A DNA stretch of 64,000 nt from JADJPO01 sp963724535 (GTDB taxonomy: Bacteria > Actinomycetota > Actinomycetes > Actinomycetales > Kineosporiaceae). Location of the stretch: contig CAVRVD010000011.1 of assembly GCA_963724535.1 (NCBI GenBank), forward strand, positions 248,001-312,000. The letters are read 5' to 3'. The notes below the pieces were generated by a model. The model was not told the origin of the DNA. It searched no databases and worked only from the letters and a program-made list of their open reading frames with translations. Both the position numbers and the translations under genes were made by a program. Of the stretch, positions 17,183-25,766 are shown piece after piece. Numbering within the stretch: the first letter of the stretch is position 1; each line of letters starts with the position of its first letter.

Positions 17183-18250
17183 ATGAACGCCAAGACCGTG
17201 CGCTATGCCGTCAACATGCTCCTGCTCGCCGCCGTCGTCACCTCCGTGGCCACGGGCTTCGTCGCCGACCAGCTCGACCTGCGCGGATTCGCCGTCCACC
17301 GATGGGCCGGATACGCGCTGGCCGCCTTCGCAGGGGCGCACATCGCCATGAACTGGCGAGGCTTCCTGCCCTCGAGGAGGGCCGTCAGCCGCGCCGGATC
17401 ATCAGCCTCGGTGTCGACACCCGCCGCGGCGCCGATGCCGAGCCGGCGTACAGCCCTTGTGGGAGCTGGCGCAGGAACCGCTGGGGCGGTTCTGGGGTGG
17501 TCGGCCCGGGCAACGTCCGCCCCGACCCGCTTCCCCGGTGGCGATGTCGGGCTGTTCTACCACCGAGAGAGCTCGCTCGGGCTGCGTGGCCTGGTCGGCG
17601 ACCTGATCGACTGGGGCCGTCGTCCGCCTCAGTACAAGCAGGTCAGCGGCGCCGAGCCGGTGCCGCTGCCCACCGTGGTCGACCCCCCGCAGATGTCCGT
17701 CGCCCAAGCCGTGAGCCGACGACGGTCGCTGCGCACGTTCGCCGATCGGGCGCTCACGGCTGAGGAGCTCGCTTGGGTGGTGGGTGCGGCGGCATCGGTC
17801 ACGTCCGGCGACGGCCTGCGGACAGCGCCGTCGGCGGGCGCCCTCTACCCCGTGGAGACCTATGTCGCGGTCGAGCACGTCACTGGGGTCGAGGCCGGCC
17901 TCTACCACGTGGACGTCCAAGCGCGCTCGCTGCACCGGGTGCGGGCCGGGTCGGTCTCCGGCGACCTGCTGGTGGCCGGGTTGGGGCAGGAGTTCCTCCG
18001 TCAGGCGCCCGCCGTGCTCGTGCTGACCGGTGTCTTCCAGCGGACCCGGTGGAAGTACCGCCAACGTCACTACCGCTACGTTTGCTGGGAGGGCGGGCAC
18101 ATCGCCCAGAACGTCTACCTCGCCGCGGAGGCCGCGGGCCTGGGAGCCTGCATGGTCGGGGCGTTCCTGGACGGCACCCTCAACGCCCTGGTCCAGGTGG
18201 ACGGACGGGAGGAGGCCGCTCTGGGCCTCATCGCCATCGGCGCCCGCTAG
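17183..18250 (+). CDS. Membrane-anchored SagB-type nitroreductase/dehydrogenase
   Basis: A 355-residue two-part protein. Residues about 1-60 form two membrane helices with 'HRWAGYALAAFAGAHIAMNW', like DUF4405 cytochrome-b-type domains. A linker with a third hydrophobic segment ('RRTALVGAGAGTAGAVLGW') follows. Residues about 165-355 are a SagB-type FMN nitroreductase domain: 'QAVSRRRSLRTFADRALTAE', 'TAPSAGALYPVETYVAVEHV', 'QNVYLAAEAAGLGACMVGAF'. SagB enzymes oxidise azolines in peptide natural products, but many stand-alone members have unknown substrates; no cyclodehydratase or precursor peptide is nearby. A GAGGGGC site precedes the ATG. Confidence 0.82.
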   Translation: MNAKTVRYAVNMLLLAAVVTSVATGFVADQLDLRGFAVHRWAGYALAAFAGAHIAMNWRGFLPSRRAVSRAGSSASVSTPAAAPMPSRRTALVGAGAGTAGAVLGWSARATSAPTRFPGGDVGLFYHRESSLGLRGLVGDLIDWGRRPPQYKQVSGAEPVPLPTVVDPPQMSVAQAVSRRRSLRTFADRALTAEELAWVVGAAASVTSGDGLRTAPSAGALYPVETYVAVEHVTGVEAGLYHVDVQARSLHRVRAGSVSGDLLVAGLGQEFLRQAPAVLVLTGVFQRTRWKYRQRHYRYVCWEGGHIAQNVYLAAEAAGLGACMVGAFLDGTLNALVQVDGREEAALGLIAIGAR

Positions 18251-18349
18251 TGGGCTCGGGGCTCCCCCGCACTGACACGCGCGAGCGGGCCACGCCGGAC
18301 GGCCCCGACGGCCTCGGTCAGAGGCCGGGCCAGCAGCGTCCAGCCGACG

Positions 18350-19531
18350 GCCGGGCCCGTCGTCCTCGACGGTGACCACCGCCGAGCCGTCGTCGAGCTC
18401 GCCGACCGACACCGCCACCGTCGACCTCGCATGCCGGGCTGCGTTGTCGGCGAGGTTGCGGACCGCACGCGCGAGCCGTTCGGCGTCGCCGCGGGTCCGG
18501 ACCGCGCTGATCCGCGCCTGCACCCGCCGGTCGGGCACCCCCCGTAGCCGCCGCGACTCCGCGTCGATGACGTCGTCGAGGTCGACGTCGTCGACGCGCA
18601 GCCGCAGGCCGTGCTCGTCGGCGCGGGCCAGCAGGAGCAGGTCCTCGACAACTCCGCTCATCCGGTGCATCTCGGCGAGCAGGTCCTCCTGGTCGGCTTC
18701 GGAGACAGCCGGTACCGCGCCAGTCCGTCGCGCGACCTCCAGGGTCGTCGTCATCGTCGCCAGCGGGCTGCGTAGCTCGTGGCCCGCATCGGCGACGAAC
18801 CGGCGCTGCGCCTCCTGGGCCTTCTGCAGGCGGTCGAGGAGCTCGTTGAGGGTGACGGACAGCCGGTGGACCTCGTCGTGCGCGGCCGGGACCGGCAGAC
18901 GTTCCTGGAGGTCCCGGGCCGAGATCCGCTCGGCCTGCTCGCGGATGGCATCCACCGGGCGCAGGGCAGCCCGGGTGAGGACGTAGGTGATGGCCGTGAC
19001 GACCACGACCATCAAGGGGACGCCGAGGACCAGCAGGGCTGAGAGCCGTTCGAGGAGCTCGTCCTGCGCGGCCGTGCTCCGGGCAACGACGACGAGCAGG
19101 GGAGCCTGCGTGCTGCCGTCGACCGTCCACTGCGCGACGACGAGAACCGGTCCGGTCCCGCCCGCGACGGTCACCGTCGTGGACCGCACCGAGGTGGCCC
19201 CGCGCGCCGGCGGCTCGTCGAGAAGGTCCATCCGCGCCGCCGACTCAGGAACCGCCCGCAGCACGGCGCCGTCGGCGGAGCGGATCTGGAGGAGCTCGCC
19301 CGCCGAGCCCGGCTCCGCGGCCTGCTCACCCGCGACGCCCACCACCTGCAGCACCTCGGCGACGTCCCGGACACGAAGCGAGACCGTCTGCAGCGCAGCG
19401 GCGTCGAGCGAGCGCTGGAGCAGGCTCACCAGCAACAGCGCAGCGGCACCGAGGGCGATACCGACGACGACGGCAGCGGCCACGGCTGTCCGAACCCGTA
19501 CGCCGGCCCGGTCCTGCCACCACGCCGTCAC
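18350..19531 (-). pseudogene. Sensor histidine kinase, truncated at its 3' end
   Basis: The protein starts at GTG 19531 and shows a first membrane helix (about residues 14-37), an extracytoplasmic sensor region, a second helix (about 160-185, 'LSALLVLGVPLMVVVVTAIT'), a HAMP linker, a HisKA box with His251 in 'ADAGHELRSPLATM', an N box 'VRNLADNAARHAR' and the G1 box 'DDGPG' near 18350. Homology then ends abruptly: the F and G2 boxes and the rest of the ATP-binding domain are missing. The frame runs on antisense through the sagB-like gene, which is not coding. No response regulator is next to it. Likely inactive. Confidence 0.7.
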
Positions 19532-19634
19532 GGCGCCAGGCTACGGGTCGGCCGGTCAGGCTCTCCACCGCCCGCCTCTCAGCCTCCTATCAGCCTCGAG
19601 CCTGCAGTGTGGGCACATGCGAACGCCCCGCTCC

Positions 19635-19660
19635 GCCACCGCCACCGCCACCGCCACCGC
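19635..19660. repeat. Short CCACCG-type tandem repeat
   Basis: About four tandem copies of CCACCG/CCGCCA lie in the 194-base region between the divergent truncated kinase and the glycosyltransferase gene. It is simple-sequence repetition typical of high-GC DNA, and no function is apparent. Confidence 0.5.
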
Positions 19661-19725
19661 GCAGGTCACGGCGGGTGGCTCCGGCGGGACCGGGCCCGCA
19701 TGACCACCCCCAACCTGGAGTCGTC

Positions 19726-20862
19726 ATGAGAATCGTCCACGTCACCGACGTCTACCTGCCCAGGCTCGGCGGCATCGAGCTACACGTCCACGACCTCGCC
19801 GACCAGCAGCGTCGGCGCGGGCACGACGTCCTCGTCCTCACCGCAGGCGATGCGTCGCCCCGCCGGGGCGACGACGTCCCAGTGGCACGGCTCGGCCGGG
19901 CGGCCTGGGCCCGTCCGCTGCCGGACGTCGTCGCCGCCGCGGACGTCGTGCACTGCCACTCCTCCATCGTCTCGCCGCTGGCCTGGGCTGCCGCCCGGGC
20001 CGCGGACCGGGTGGGGGTCCCCACGGTGGTGACGATGCATTCCGTGGTGCCGCATGGGGCGGTCGTGAACGACGGCCTGCGGGCCGTGGTCGCCCTGGCC
20101 GGTCCCGGAGTCACCTGGGCCGCGGTCAGCGGGGTCGCCGCACAGTCGCTGCAGCCGTTGGTGCCACGGCCGGTCCTGGTGTTGCCCAACGGGATCGACC
20201 CGGCCGCCTGGCGGCCCGGTCCGGCGCGTACCCGCCGGCCGGGCGAGCCGCTGACCATCGTCACGGTCGGCCGGTTCGCCGCCCGCAAGCGGATGCTCCC
20301 GCTCGTCGACGTCCTCGCCGAGGTCAGGCGCCGGCTCCACCCGGCGATCCCGCTGCACGCCGTCCTCGCCGGTGACGGCCCGCAGCGCAGCGCCGTCCGC
20401 GACCGCCTCGCGCGCCTGGGGATCGACCGTTGGGTCGAGCTGCCAGGCCGGCTCAGCCACCCCGAGGTGCTCGACCTGTATACCCGGGCCGACGCCTTCC
20501 TCGCGCCGGCGACCCTCGAGTCGTTCGGCCTCGCGGCGCTCGAGGCCCGCTGCGCCGGGTTGCCGGTGATCGCACGCTCGCAGGCCGGGGTCAGCGAGTT
20601 CGTCCGGGACGGCGTCGAGGGACTGCTCGTGAACGACGACACCGAGATGGCCCGCCGAACCGCCGACCTGCTCGCCGACCCGGTGACGTCGGCCCGGATC
20701 AGCCAGTTCAACCGGAGCGTCCCGACCACCCTCGACTGGGACAGCGTCCTCGACCGGTGCCTGGACGTCTACGCGACAGCCGCAGGCGTTCCCGTACTCG
20801 ACCCGGCCGGGACCCGCGCCTCGCGCCAGACGGCGCGGTCGACGCTCGCCCTGTCATCGTGA
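19726..20862 (+). CDS. Glycosyltransferase family 4 (GT-B)
   Basis: A 378-residue retaining GT-B glycosyltransferase. The N-terminal acceptor domain starts 'RIVHVTDVYLPRLGGIELHV' and the donor domain carries 'TIVTVGRFAARKRMLPLVDVL', 'HAVLAGDGPQR', 'VELPGRLSHPEVLDLYTRAD' and the E-x7-E type motif in 'ATLESFGLAALEARCAGLPV'. Starts at the ATG after GGAG at 19718. Its stop overlaps the GTG of a GH63-like glycosidase, so the two are coupled. Substrates cannot be read from the sequence; a role in a compatible-solute or glycoside pathway is inference. Confidence 0.88.
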   Translation: MRIVHVTDVYLPRLGGIELHVHDLADQQRRRGHDVLVLTAGDASPRRGDDVPVARLGRAAWARPLPDVVAAADVVHCHSSIVSPLAWAAARAADRVGVPTVVTMHSVVPHGAVVNDGLRAVVALAGPGVTWAAVSGVAAQSLQPLVPRPVLVLPNGIDPAAWRPGPARTRRPGEPLTIVTVGRFAARKRMLPLVDVLAEVRRRLHPAIPLHAVLAGDGPQRSAVRDRLARLGIDRWVELPGRLSHPEVLDLYTRADAFLAPATLESFGLAALEARCAGLPVIARSQAGVSEFVRDGVEGLLVNDDTEMARRTADLLADPVTSARISQFNRSVPTTLDWDSVLDRCLDVYATAAGVPVLDPAGTRASRQTARSTLALSS

Positions 20863-22301
20863 GCAGGACCGGCAGACCGACCGCGCAAGGAAGCCGGGAC
20901 GGCCGCCCGGGACGGCCTCGCAGCCGTCCGCTCGCGACCATCAGGCACGGGACCTCGCCAGGACTGGTCGCCACGGCGCACCAGACGCTCGACGTCCATC
21001 GCCTCCCTGGCCTGACGGTGCCCAACCTCGACATGTTCCGCGCCGGTTACCTGTGGGATATCGCTGTGATCGCCAAGGGGATCGCTGTGTACGACCCCGA
21101 GCGTGCGGCCGGTGAGCTGGCCCGGTACCTGCAGGCGCAGTGGCGGTCGGGGATGCTGCCGAACGAGGCGTCTTTCGACCATCGTCCGGTCAGGCGGCGG
21201 CTGCACGGACGCCACCCCGACAGCCCCGAGGGCCTGACGACGAGCGGCATCACCCAACCGCCCATGATCGTGCGGTCGGCACTGGAGGTCGGCTGGCGGT
21301 TGGGGCCGCCCCGACGCGCTGCCTTCTATGCCGCTGTCTTCCCACGCCTGAAGCGCCTGTGTCGATGGGTGCTGGAGCACCGGGTGGGCAAGAACGGGCT
21401 TGCCGTGGTGATCCACCCCTACGAGACGGGGATGGACAACCGGATCGACCTCGCCGAGGCGATGGCTGCCGAGTGGCTGGGGGACGACGACCTGCCCGCC
21501 CGGTCCATCCGGACGGTGGCGCTCGGGGGGGTGCACGCCGTCCGTCGGCTCTGGGGTGACTGCCGCGTGGTGCCGGTGGCGCACCGGTCGAGCAACCGCG
21601 ACGTCCTGGCAGCCTATCTGCAGACCCGGCACATCCGTCGCCTCGGCTACGACCTGGCCGCTGTCGAGGCGAGCGGGCGGGGCGTGCTGACCGAGGACGT
21701 CGGCTACAACGCCGTTCTCGTCGATGCGTTCGGCTGCCTGCAGGAGATGGCCGACGCGCTCGGCCGCGCCGCCGACCCGGAGCTCACCATCGAGCCAGCG
21801 ATGAAGGCCGCCATGGACGAGGTGGCGGCCCGCCTGGAGGACCTGTGGAGCGACACCCATGACGGTCGCGGCGGCTACGCAGCGCGCGACTACCGCACCG
21901 GACAGCTCAGCAGCCGACCGACCGTCGCAGGCCTGTACCCCTTGCTCGTCGGCGGCCACCCCGACCGGACGACGATCCTCGTCGAGACCCTCGTCGACCC
22001 CGCGAAGTACTGGACGCTCGTGCCGCCGCCGAGCGTCCCGGCCGACTCCGAGGGTTTCGTCCCGGACGCGTACTGGCGGGGAGCTGCCTGGTCCTTCCCG
22101 ACCGACATCATCGAGACAGGTCTGGAGCTGCGCGGCGAACCCGAGGTCGCCGCAGAGCTGCGCCGCAGGTATCTCGCGCGGCCGTGTGGTACCCAGCATG
22201 CCGAGTACGAGAACCCCCTGACCGGAAAGCCTCTGGGGGCCAAGCCCTTCTCGCCCGCCGCCGCCCTGACCCTACGCCTGGCGGACAGGCAGGGGTGGTA
22301 G
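20859..22301 (+). CDS. GH63/MGH1-like glycoside hydrolase
   Basis: A 480-residue (alpha/alpha)6-barrel-type glycosidase. It resembles the GH63 branch with glucosylglycerate/mannosylglycerate hydrolases and bacterial trehalase-like proteins: 'FRAGYLWDIAVIAKGIAVYD', 'GMLPNEASFDH', 'YETGMDNRIDLAEAMAAEW', 'EDVGYNAVLVDAFGCLQEMA', 'DAYWRGAAWSFPTDIIETGL' and 'GKPLGAKPFSPAAALTLRLA'. I place the start at the GTG overlapping the upstream GT4 stop; the first about 35 residues are basic and unstructured. No signal peptide, so it acts in the cytoplasm. Family call is reasonable, exact substrate is not known. Confidence 0.75.
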   Translation: MSRTGRPTAQGSRDGRPGRPRSRPLATIRHGTSPGLVATAHQTLDVHRLPGLTVPNLDMFRAGYLWDIAVIAKGIAVYDPERAAGELARYLQAQWRSGMLPNEASFDHRPVRRRLHGRHPDSPEGLTTSGITQPPMIVRSALEVGWRLGPPRRAAFYAAVFPRLKRLCRWVLEHRVGKNGLAVVIHPYETGMDNRIDLAEAMAAEWLGDDDLPARSIRTVALGGVHAVRRLWGDCRVVPVAHRSSNRDVLAAYLQTRHIRRLGYDLAAVEASGRGVLTEDVGYNAVLVDAFGCLQEMADALGRAADPELTIEPAMKAAMDEVAARLEDLWSDTHDGRGGYAARDYRTGQLSSRPTVAGLYPLLVGGHPDRTTILVETLVDPAKYWTLVPPPSVPADSEGFVPDAYWRGAAWSFPTDIIETGLELRGEPEVAAELRRRYLARPCGTQHAEYENPLTGKPLGAKPFSPAAALTLRLADRQGW

Positions 22302-22369
22302 CGGTCCGTGCACCGCGACAGGTTCTGGCCGGGCCCACGGGGTTGCTTCCGTCATGGCCCCAGCCACCC

Positions 22370-23137
22370 TCAGGAGCCGGCCAGCGTCCCGCCGAAGACC
22401 TGCCAGGCCAGCGCTGACTTGGCAAGCAGGCTGAGCAGGATGTACGAGCGCTCCCCAGCGAGGTAGTCGCGCCACCGACCCACCTGCTTGTACTGCAGCC
22501 ACTGGGTGAGCGCGAAGCTGTTGAAGAACACGAACAGCGAGAAGAAGATCCCGTAGACGAATCCCGGCGGCTGGGCGTTGCTGCCCGGGGAGACCAGGTA
22601 GATCCCGATGGCGAGCCACGGCACGATGCCCAGAACGCAGCCGAGCCAGAACGGCCACAGCGACCCGCCCGGCGCCTCGTAGCGCTCCTGAACCGCCCCG
22701 AAGAAGATCATCCCGGCGTTGACCCCTGCCAGGGCCAGCACGGCAGCGATGCTGTCGATGCCCGTCAGCAGGGCGATCAGCACGATCATGATGGACGAGG
22801 AGAGGGAGTACTCGATCCAGCGGAACTGGTTCTGGCCGCGAGCGAGCTGGTCACGGTAGCGGTGGGCGAACGGCGCCGCGACCAGCCCATGGAACAACGC
22901 CGACAGGAACAGGAAAGCGGCGACCCCCCACGCCACGGACAGGTCGAAGAGCACCTCCGGCTCGGGTACCGGCGTGCCCGGAGGGCCCTCAGGGAACGAC
23001 CCGGTGATCGGGAGGGTGAAGTCGGTCGCCAGCGCAACGACGGCGATCCCCTGCACGGCGTGCAAGAGACCCATCACCGCGTTGTAGCCGCGCAGCCGCG
23101 CGAAGACCTGATCGCTGACCGTTACCGTCGATGCCAT
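22370..23137 (-). CDS. Heliorhodopsin
   Basis: A 255-residue seven-helix retinal protein. Helix 7 carries 'SYILLSLLAKSALAWQVFGG' with the Schiff-base lysine at residue 239 and Ser235 four residues before it. Helix 3 has 'FRWIEYSLSSSIMIVLIALL' with the expected counterion Glu109, and His26 and His83 match the conserved histidine pair known from heliorhodopsin 48C12. Heliorhodopsins are inverted (N-terminus inside) and do not obviously pump ions; light-sensing and enzyme-modulating roles have been proposed. No retinal or carotenoid gene is in the window. AAGGA precedes the ATG. It is divergent from fbiC. Confidence 0.95.
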   Translation of the reverse strand: MASTVTVSDQVFARLRGYNAVMGLLHAVQGIAVVALATDFTLPITGSFPEGPPGTPVPEPEVLFDLSVAWGVAAFLFLSALFHGLVAAPFAHRYRDQLARGQNQFRWIEYSLSSSIMIVLIALLTGIDSIAAVLALAGVNAGMIFFGAVQERYEAPGGSLWPFWLGCVLGIVPWLAIGIYLVSPGSNAQPPGFVYGIFFSLFVFFNSFALTQWLQYKQVGRWRDYLAGERSYILLSLLAKSALAWQVFGGTLAGS

Positions 23138-23251
23138 GTCCGTCCTTCATGTCGGGGGCGGTGCGCGGGTCTGCCTCGGCGCAGGTCTGCAGGGACGTGC
23201 TCTTGGCCGGTGGACGTGGCGGGGTTCTTCCGGGTCGATCTCACTGCCGTT

Positions 23252-23263
23252 TCACTCTAGTGA
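23252..23263. promoter_or_regulatory. Inverted repeat between heliorhodopsin and fbiC
   Basis: TCACTCTAGTGA is an inverted repeat with 5-bp arms (TCACT/AGTGA) around a 2-bp centre. It lies roughly in the middle of the 237-base divergent intergenic region, about 115 bases from each start codon, where a shared operator would be expected. The function is unproven. Confidence 0.35.
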
Positions 23264-23374
23264 CCCGGTCCGTCCTGTGCCCGTCGGGGTCGCCGGGCTC
23301 CGGCACAGCGGGGATGACATCCTGGACGGGGCCTGGGACGGGCCCGACCACTGGACGAGGGAACCCTTCACCAT

Positions 23375-25744
23375 ATGCGCCCGCTGCTTGAACTGCCGCT
23401 CGACGACCTGACTGCCCGGGCCCGGGCGGTGCGGGACGCCGGGCACGGGAGCAGGACGACTTACTCCCCCAAGGTCTTCGTACCGCTGACCCGGCTGTGC
23501 CGGGACCGGTGCGGCTACTGCACGTTCGCCACTGCCGCCGCGAAGGTCGACCGCCCCTATCTGAGGGCCGACGAGGTGCTGGCGATCGCCCGGGCCGGAG
23601 CCGAGGCGGGCTGCCACGAAGCGCTGTTCACCCTCGGTGAGCAGCCGGAGGACCGCTACCCGGTCGCCCGGGACTGGCTGGCCGAGAACGGCTACGCCTC
23701 CACCGTCGACTACCTGACCGCAATGTGCGCCCTGGTCCTGACCGAGACCGGCCTGCTGCCGCACGTCAACGCCGGTGCGCTACCGCCCGAGGAGCTGGCC
23801 GCACTGCGACCGGTGGCGCCGAGCCAGGGCATGATGCTCGAGTCGCTGCGCGCCGATCTTGACGCCCACCGCGGCGCCCCGGACAAGGACCCGCAACGAC
23901 GCCTGGCCACCCTCGAAGCCGCTGGGCGCCTGGCGATCCCGTTTACGACCGGCATCCTGGTCGGCATCGGTGAGAGTGCCGCCGACCGGCTCGCCGCGCT
24001 GGAGGCGATCGCGGCCGTCCACGCCAGGTCCGGGCACGTGCAGGAGGTGATCGTCCAGAACTTCCTGCCCAAGCCCGGCACCCGGATGCGCCGCGCCGAC
24101 CCCTGCCCGCACCCCGCCTTCGTCCAGGCGATCGCACTGGCCCGGCTGGTCCTGCCGCCTGAGGTGCACGTCCAGGCACCACCAAACCTCACCGAACCCC
24201 GACTGCTCGGCGACCTGCTCGACGCCGGCATCGACGACTGGGGCGGGGTGTCCCCGGTCACCGCCGACCATGTCAACCCGGAGCGGCCCTGGCCCGCCCT
24301 GGACGTGCTGCGTGCGGCGACCGAGGCCGCCGGGCGCACCTTGGCTCCGCGGCTGACCGCTTACCCCGAGTTCGTCCTGGACGCCGAGCGCTGGCTCGAC
24401 GAGAACGTACGCTTCGCCGTCCAGGACCGCAGCGACGCCGAGGGCCTCGCCCGCGACGACCCGGGCGCGGTCTTTCCGGAGCGGTACCGGTCGGCCCCGG
24501 ACGTCGGCACCGGCGCCGAGGTGGTGGCCATCGGACGACGCTCCACCGCCTGGTACTCCGGCGCCGACCTCACCCCGCCGTCCCTGGTCCCGGCGACCCG
24601 CGCAGCCCGTTCCCAGGCCGCCGGCGCTGTGGCTGAGGTGCTGGACGGCGTCACCGCCGGGCACCAGGTCGGCGAGGCCGAGATCGTCACCCTGTTCTCG
24701 GCCCGCGGTCCGCAGGTCCGCGACGTCGCCACTGTGTCCGACGACCTGCGCGCCGCCGCGGTCGGCGACGAGGTCACCTACGTGGCGAACCGGAACATCA
24801 ACTACACCAACGTGTGTACGTACCGGTGCACGTTCTGCGGGTTCTCCAAGGGCCCGTCCTCGCTGAACCTGCGCGGGCGCCCCTACCTGCTGTCACCGCA
24901 GCAGGTGGCCGAGCGGGCCGTCGAGGCACGGCGGCTCGGAGCGACCGAAGTGTGCCTCCAGGGCGGCATCCACCCCAGCTTCGACGGCGACACCTACGTC
25001 GAGATCACTCGGGCGGTCGCCGGGGCGGTTCCCGACCTGCACCTGCACGGGTTCACCGCGTTGGAGGTCACCGAGGGCGCCCGCCGGCTCGGTGAGCCCC
25101 TGGCCGACTACCTGCGCCGTCTGCAGGCGGCCGGACTGCGGTCGCTGCCCGGCACGGCCGCCGAGATCCTGGATGACGAGATCCGCGCCGCCCTGTGCCC
25201 CGACAAGATCACCACCGAGGAGTGGCTCGAGGCGCACCGCACCGCGCACGGCGTCGGGCTGCGCTCCAACGTCACGATCATGTTCGGCGCCGTGGAGCGG
25301 CCGGTGCACTGGGCCCGACACCTGCTGCGCACCCGCGACCTGCAGCGCGAGACCGGTGGCTTCACCGAGTTCGTGCCACTGCCGTTCGTGCACATGGCGG
25401 CTCCGGTCTACCTCAAGCGCCGGGCACGCCGGGGGCCGACCTGGCGTGAGGTGGTCCTCATGCACGCGGTCGGTCGGATCGTCTACCACGGCCTGATCGA
25501 GAACGTCCAGGCCTCGTGGGTCAAGCTCGGTGCGGATGGCGCCGGGCAGCTTCTGCGGGCCGGCGTGAACGACCTCGGCGGCACCCTGATGGACGAGAAC
25601 ATCAGCCGGGCCGCCGGTGCGGCGCACGGACAGGCGTTGGACGAGAAGGGGTTCCGGCGGATCGCTGAGGCCCACGGGAGGCGGCTGCGGCAGCGGACCA
25701 CGCTGTACGAGGATGTCGACGACCAACTCAATCGGGTCTCGTGA
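23375..25744 (+). CDS. fbiC: FbiC, bifunctional F0 (7,8-didemethyl-8-hydroxy-5-deazariboflavin) synthase
   Basis: A 789-residue fusion of CofG and CofH, the two radical-SAM enzymes that make the deazaflavin F0 from a flavin precursor and tyrosine, leading to coenzyme F420. Each half has its iron-sulfur cluster motif: C42-x3-C46-x2-C49 ('LCRDRCGYCTF') in the CofG half and C481-x3-C485-x2-C488 ('VCTYRCTFCGF') in the CofH half. The CofH half ends with 'AGVNDLGGTLMDENISRAAG'. Length is usual for actinobacterial FbiC. It is divergent from the heliorhodopsin gene and followed 22 bases later by an enoyl-CoA hydratase-like gene. F0 is also an antenna pigment of some photolyases. Confidence 0.96.
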   Translation: MRPLLELPLDDLTARARAVRDAGHGSRTTYSPKVFVPLTRLCRDRCGYCTFATAAAKVDRPYLRADEVLAIARAGAEAGCHEALFTLGEQPEDRYPVARDWLAENGYASTVDYLTAMCALVLTETGLLPHVNAGALPPEELAALRPVAPSQGMMLESLRADLDAHRGAPDKDPQRRLATLEAAGRLAIPFTTGILVGIGESAADRLAALEAIAAVHARSGHVQEVIVQNFLPKPGTRMRRADPCPHPAFVQAIALARLVLPPEVHVQAPPNLTEPRLLGDLLDAGIDDWGGVSPVTADHVNPERPWPALDVLRAATEAAGRTLAPRLTAYPEFVLDAERWLDENVRFAVQDRSDAEGLARDDPGAVFPERYRSAPDVGTGAEVVAIGRRSTAWYSGADLTPPSLVPATRAARSQAAGAVAEVLDGVTAGHQVGEAEIVTLFSARGPQVRDVATVSDDLRAAAVGDEVTYVANRNINYTNVCTYRCTFCGFSKGPSSLNLRGRPYLLSPQQVAERAVEARRLGATEVCLQGGIHPSFDGDTYVEITRAVAGAVPDLHLHGFTALEVTEGARRLGEPLADYLRRLQAAGLRSLPGTAAEILDDEIRAALCPDKITTEEWLEAHRTAHGVGLRSNVTIMFGAVERPVHWARHLLRTRDLQRETGGFTEFVPLPFVHMAAPVYLKRRARRGPTWREVVLMHAVGRIVYHGLIENVQASWVKLGADGAGQLLRAGVNDLGGTLMDENISRAAGAAHGQALDEKGFRRIAEAHGRRLRQRTTLYEDVDDQLNRVS

Positions 25745-25766
25745 CCCCCACCACTGAGGAGGTCCC

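Noticed and set aside
17402..18349. Continuation of the histidine kinase frame through the sagB-like gene, giving a 709-residue protein
   Set aside because: After the G1 box the sequence loses all kinase features and is exactly antisense to an intact SagB domain; it is readthrough of a truncated gene.
19635..19660. CCACCG repeat as a regulatory element
   Set aside because: Simple GC-rich repetition with no symmetry or match to a known site.
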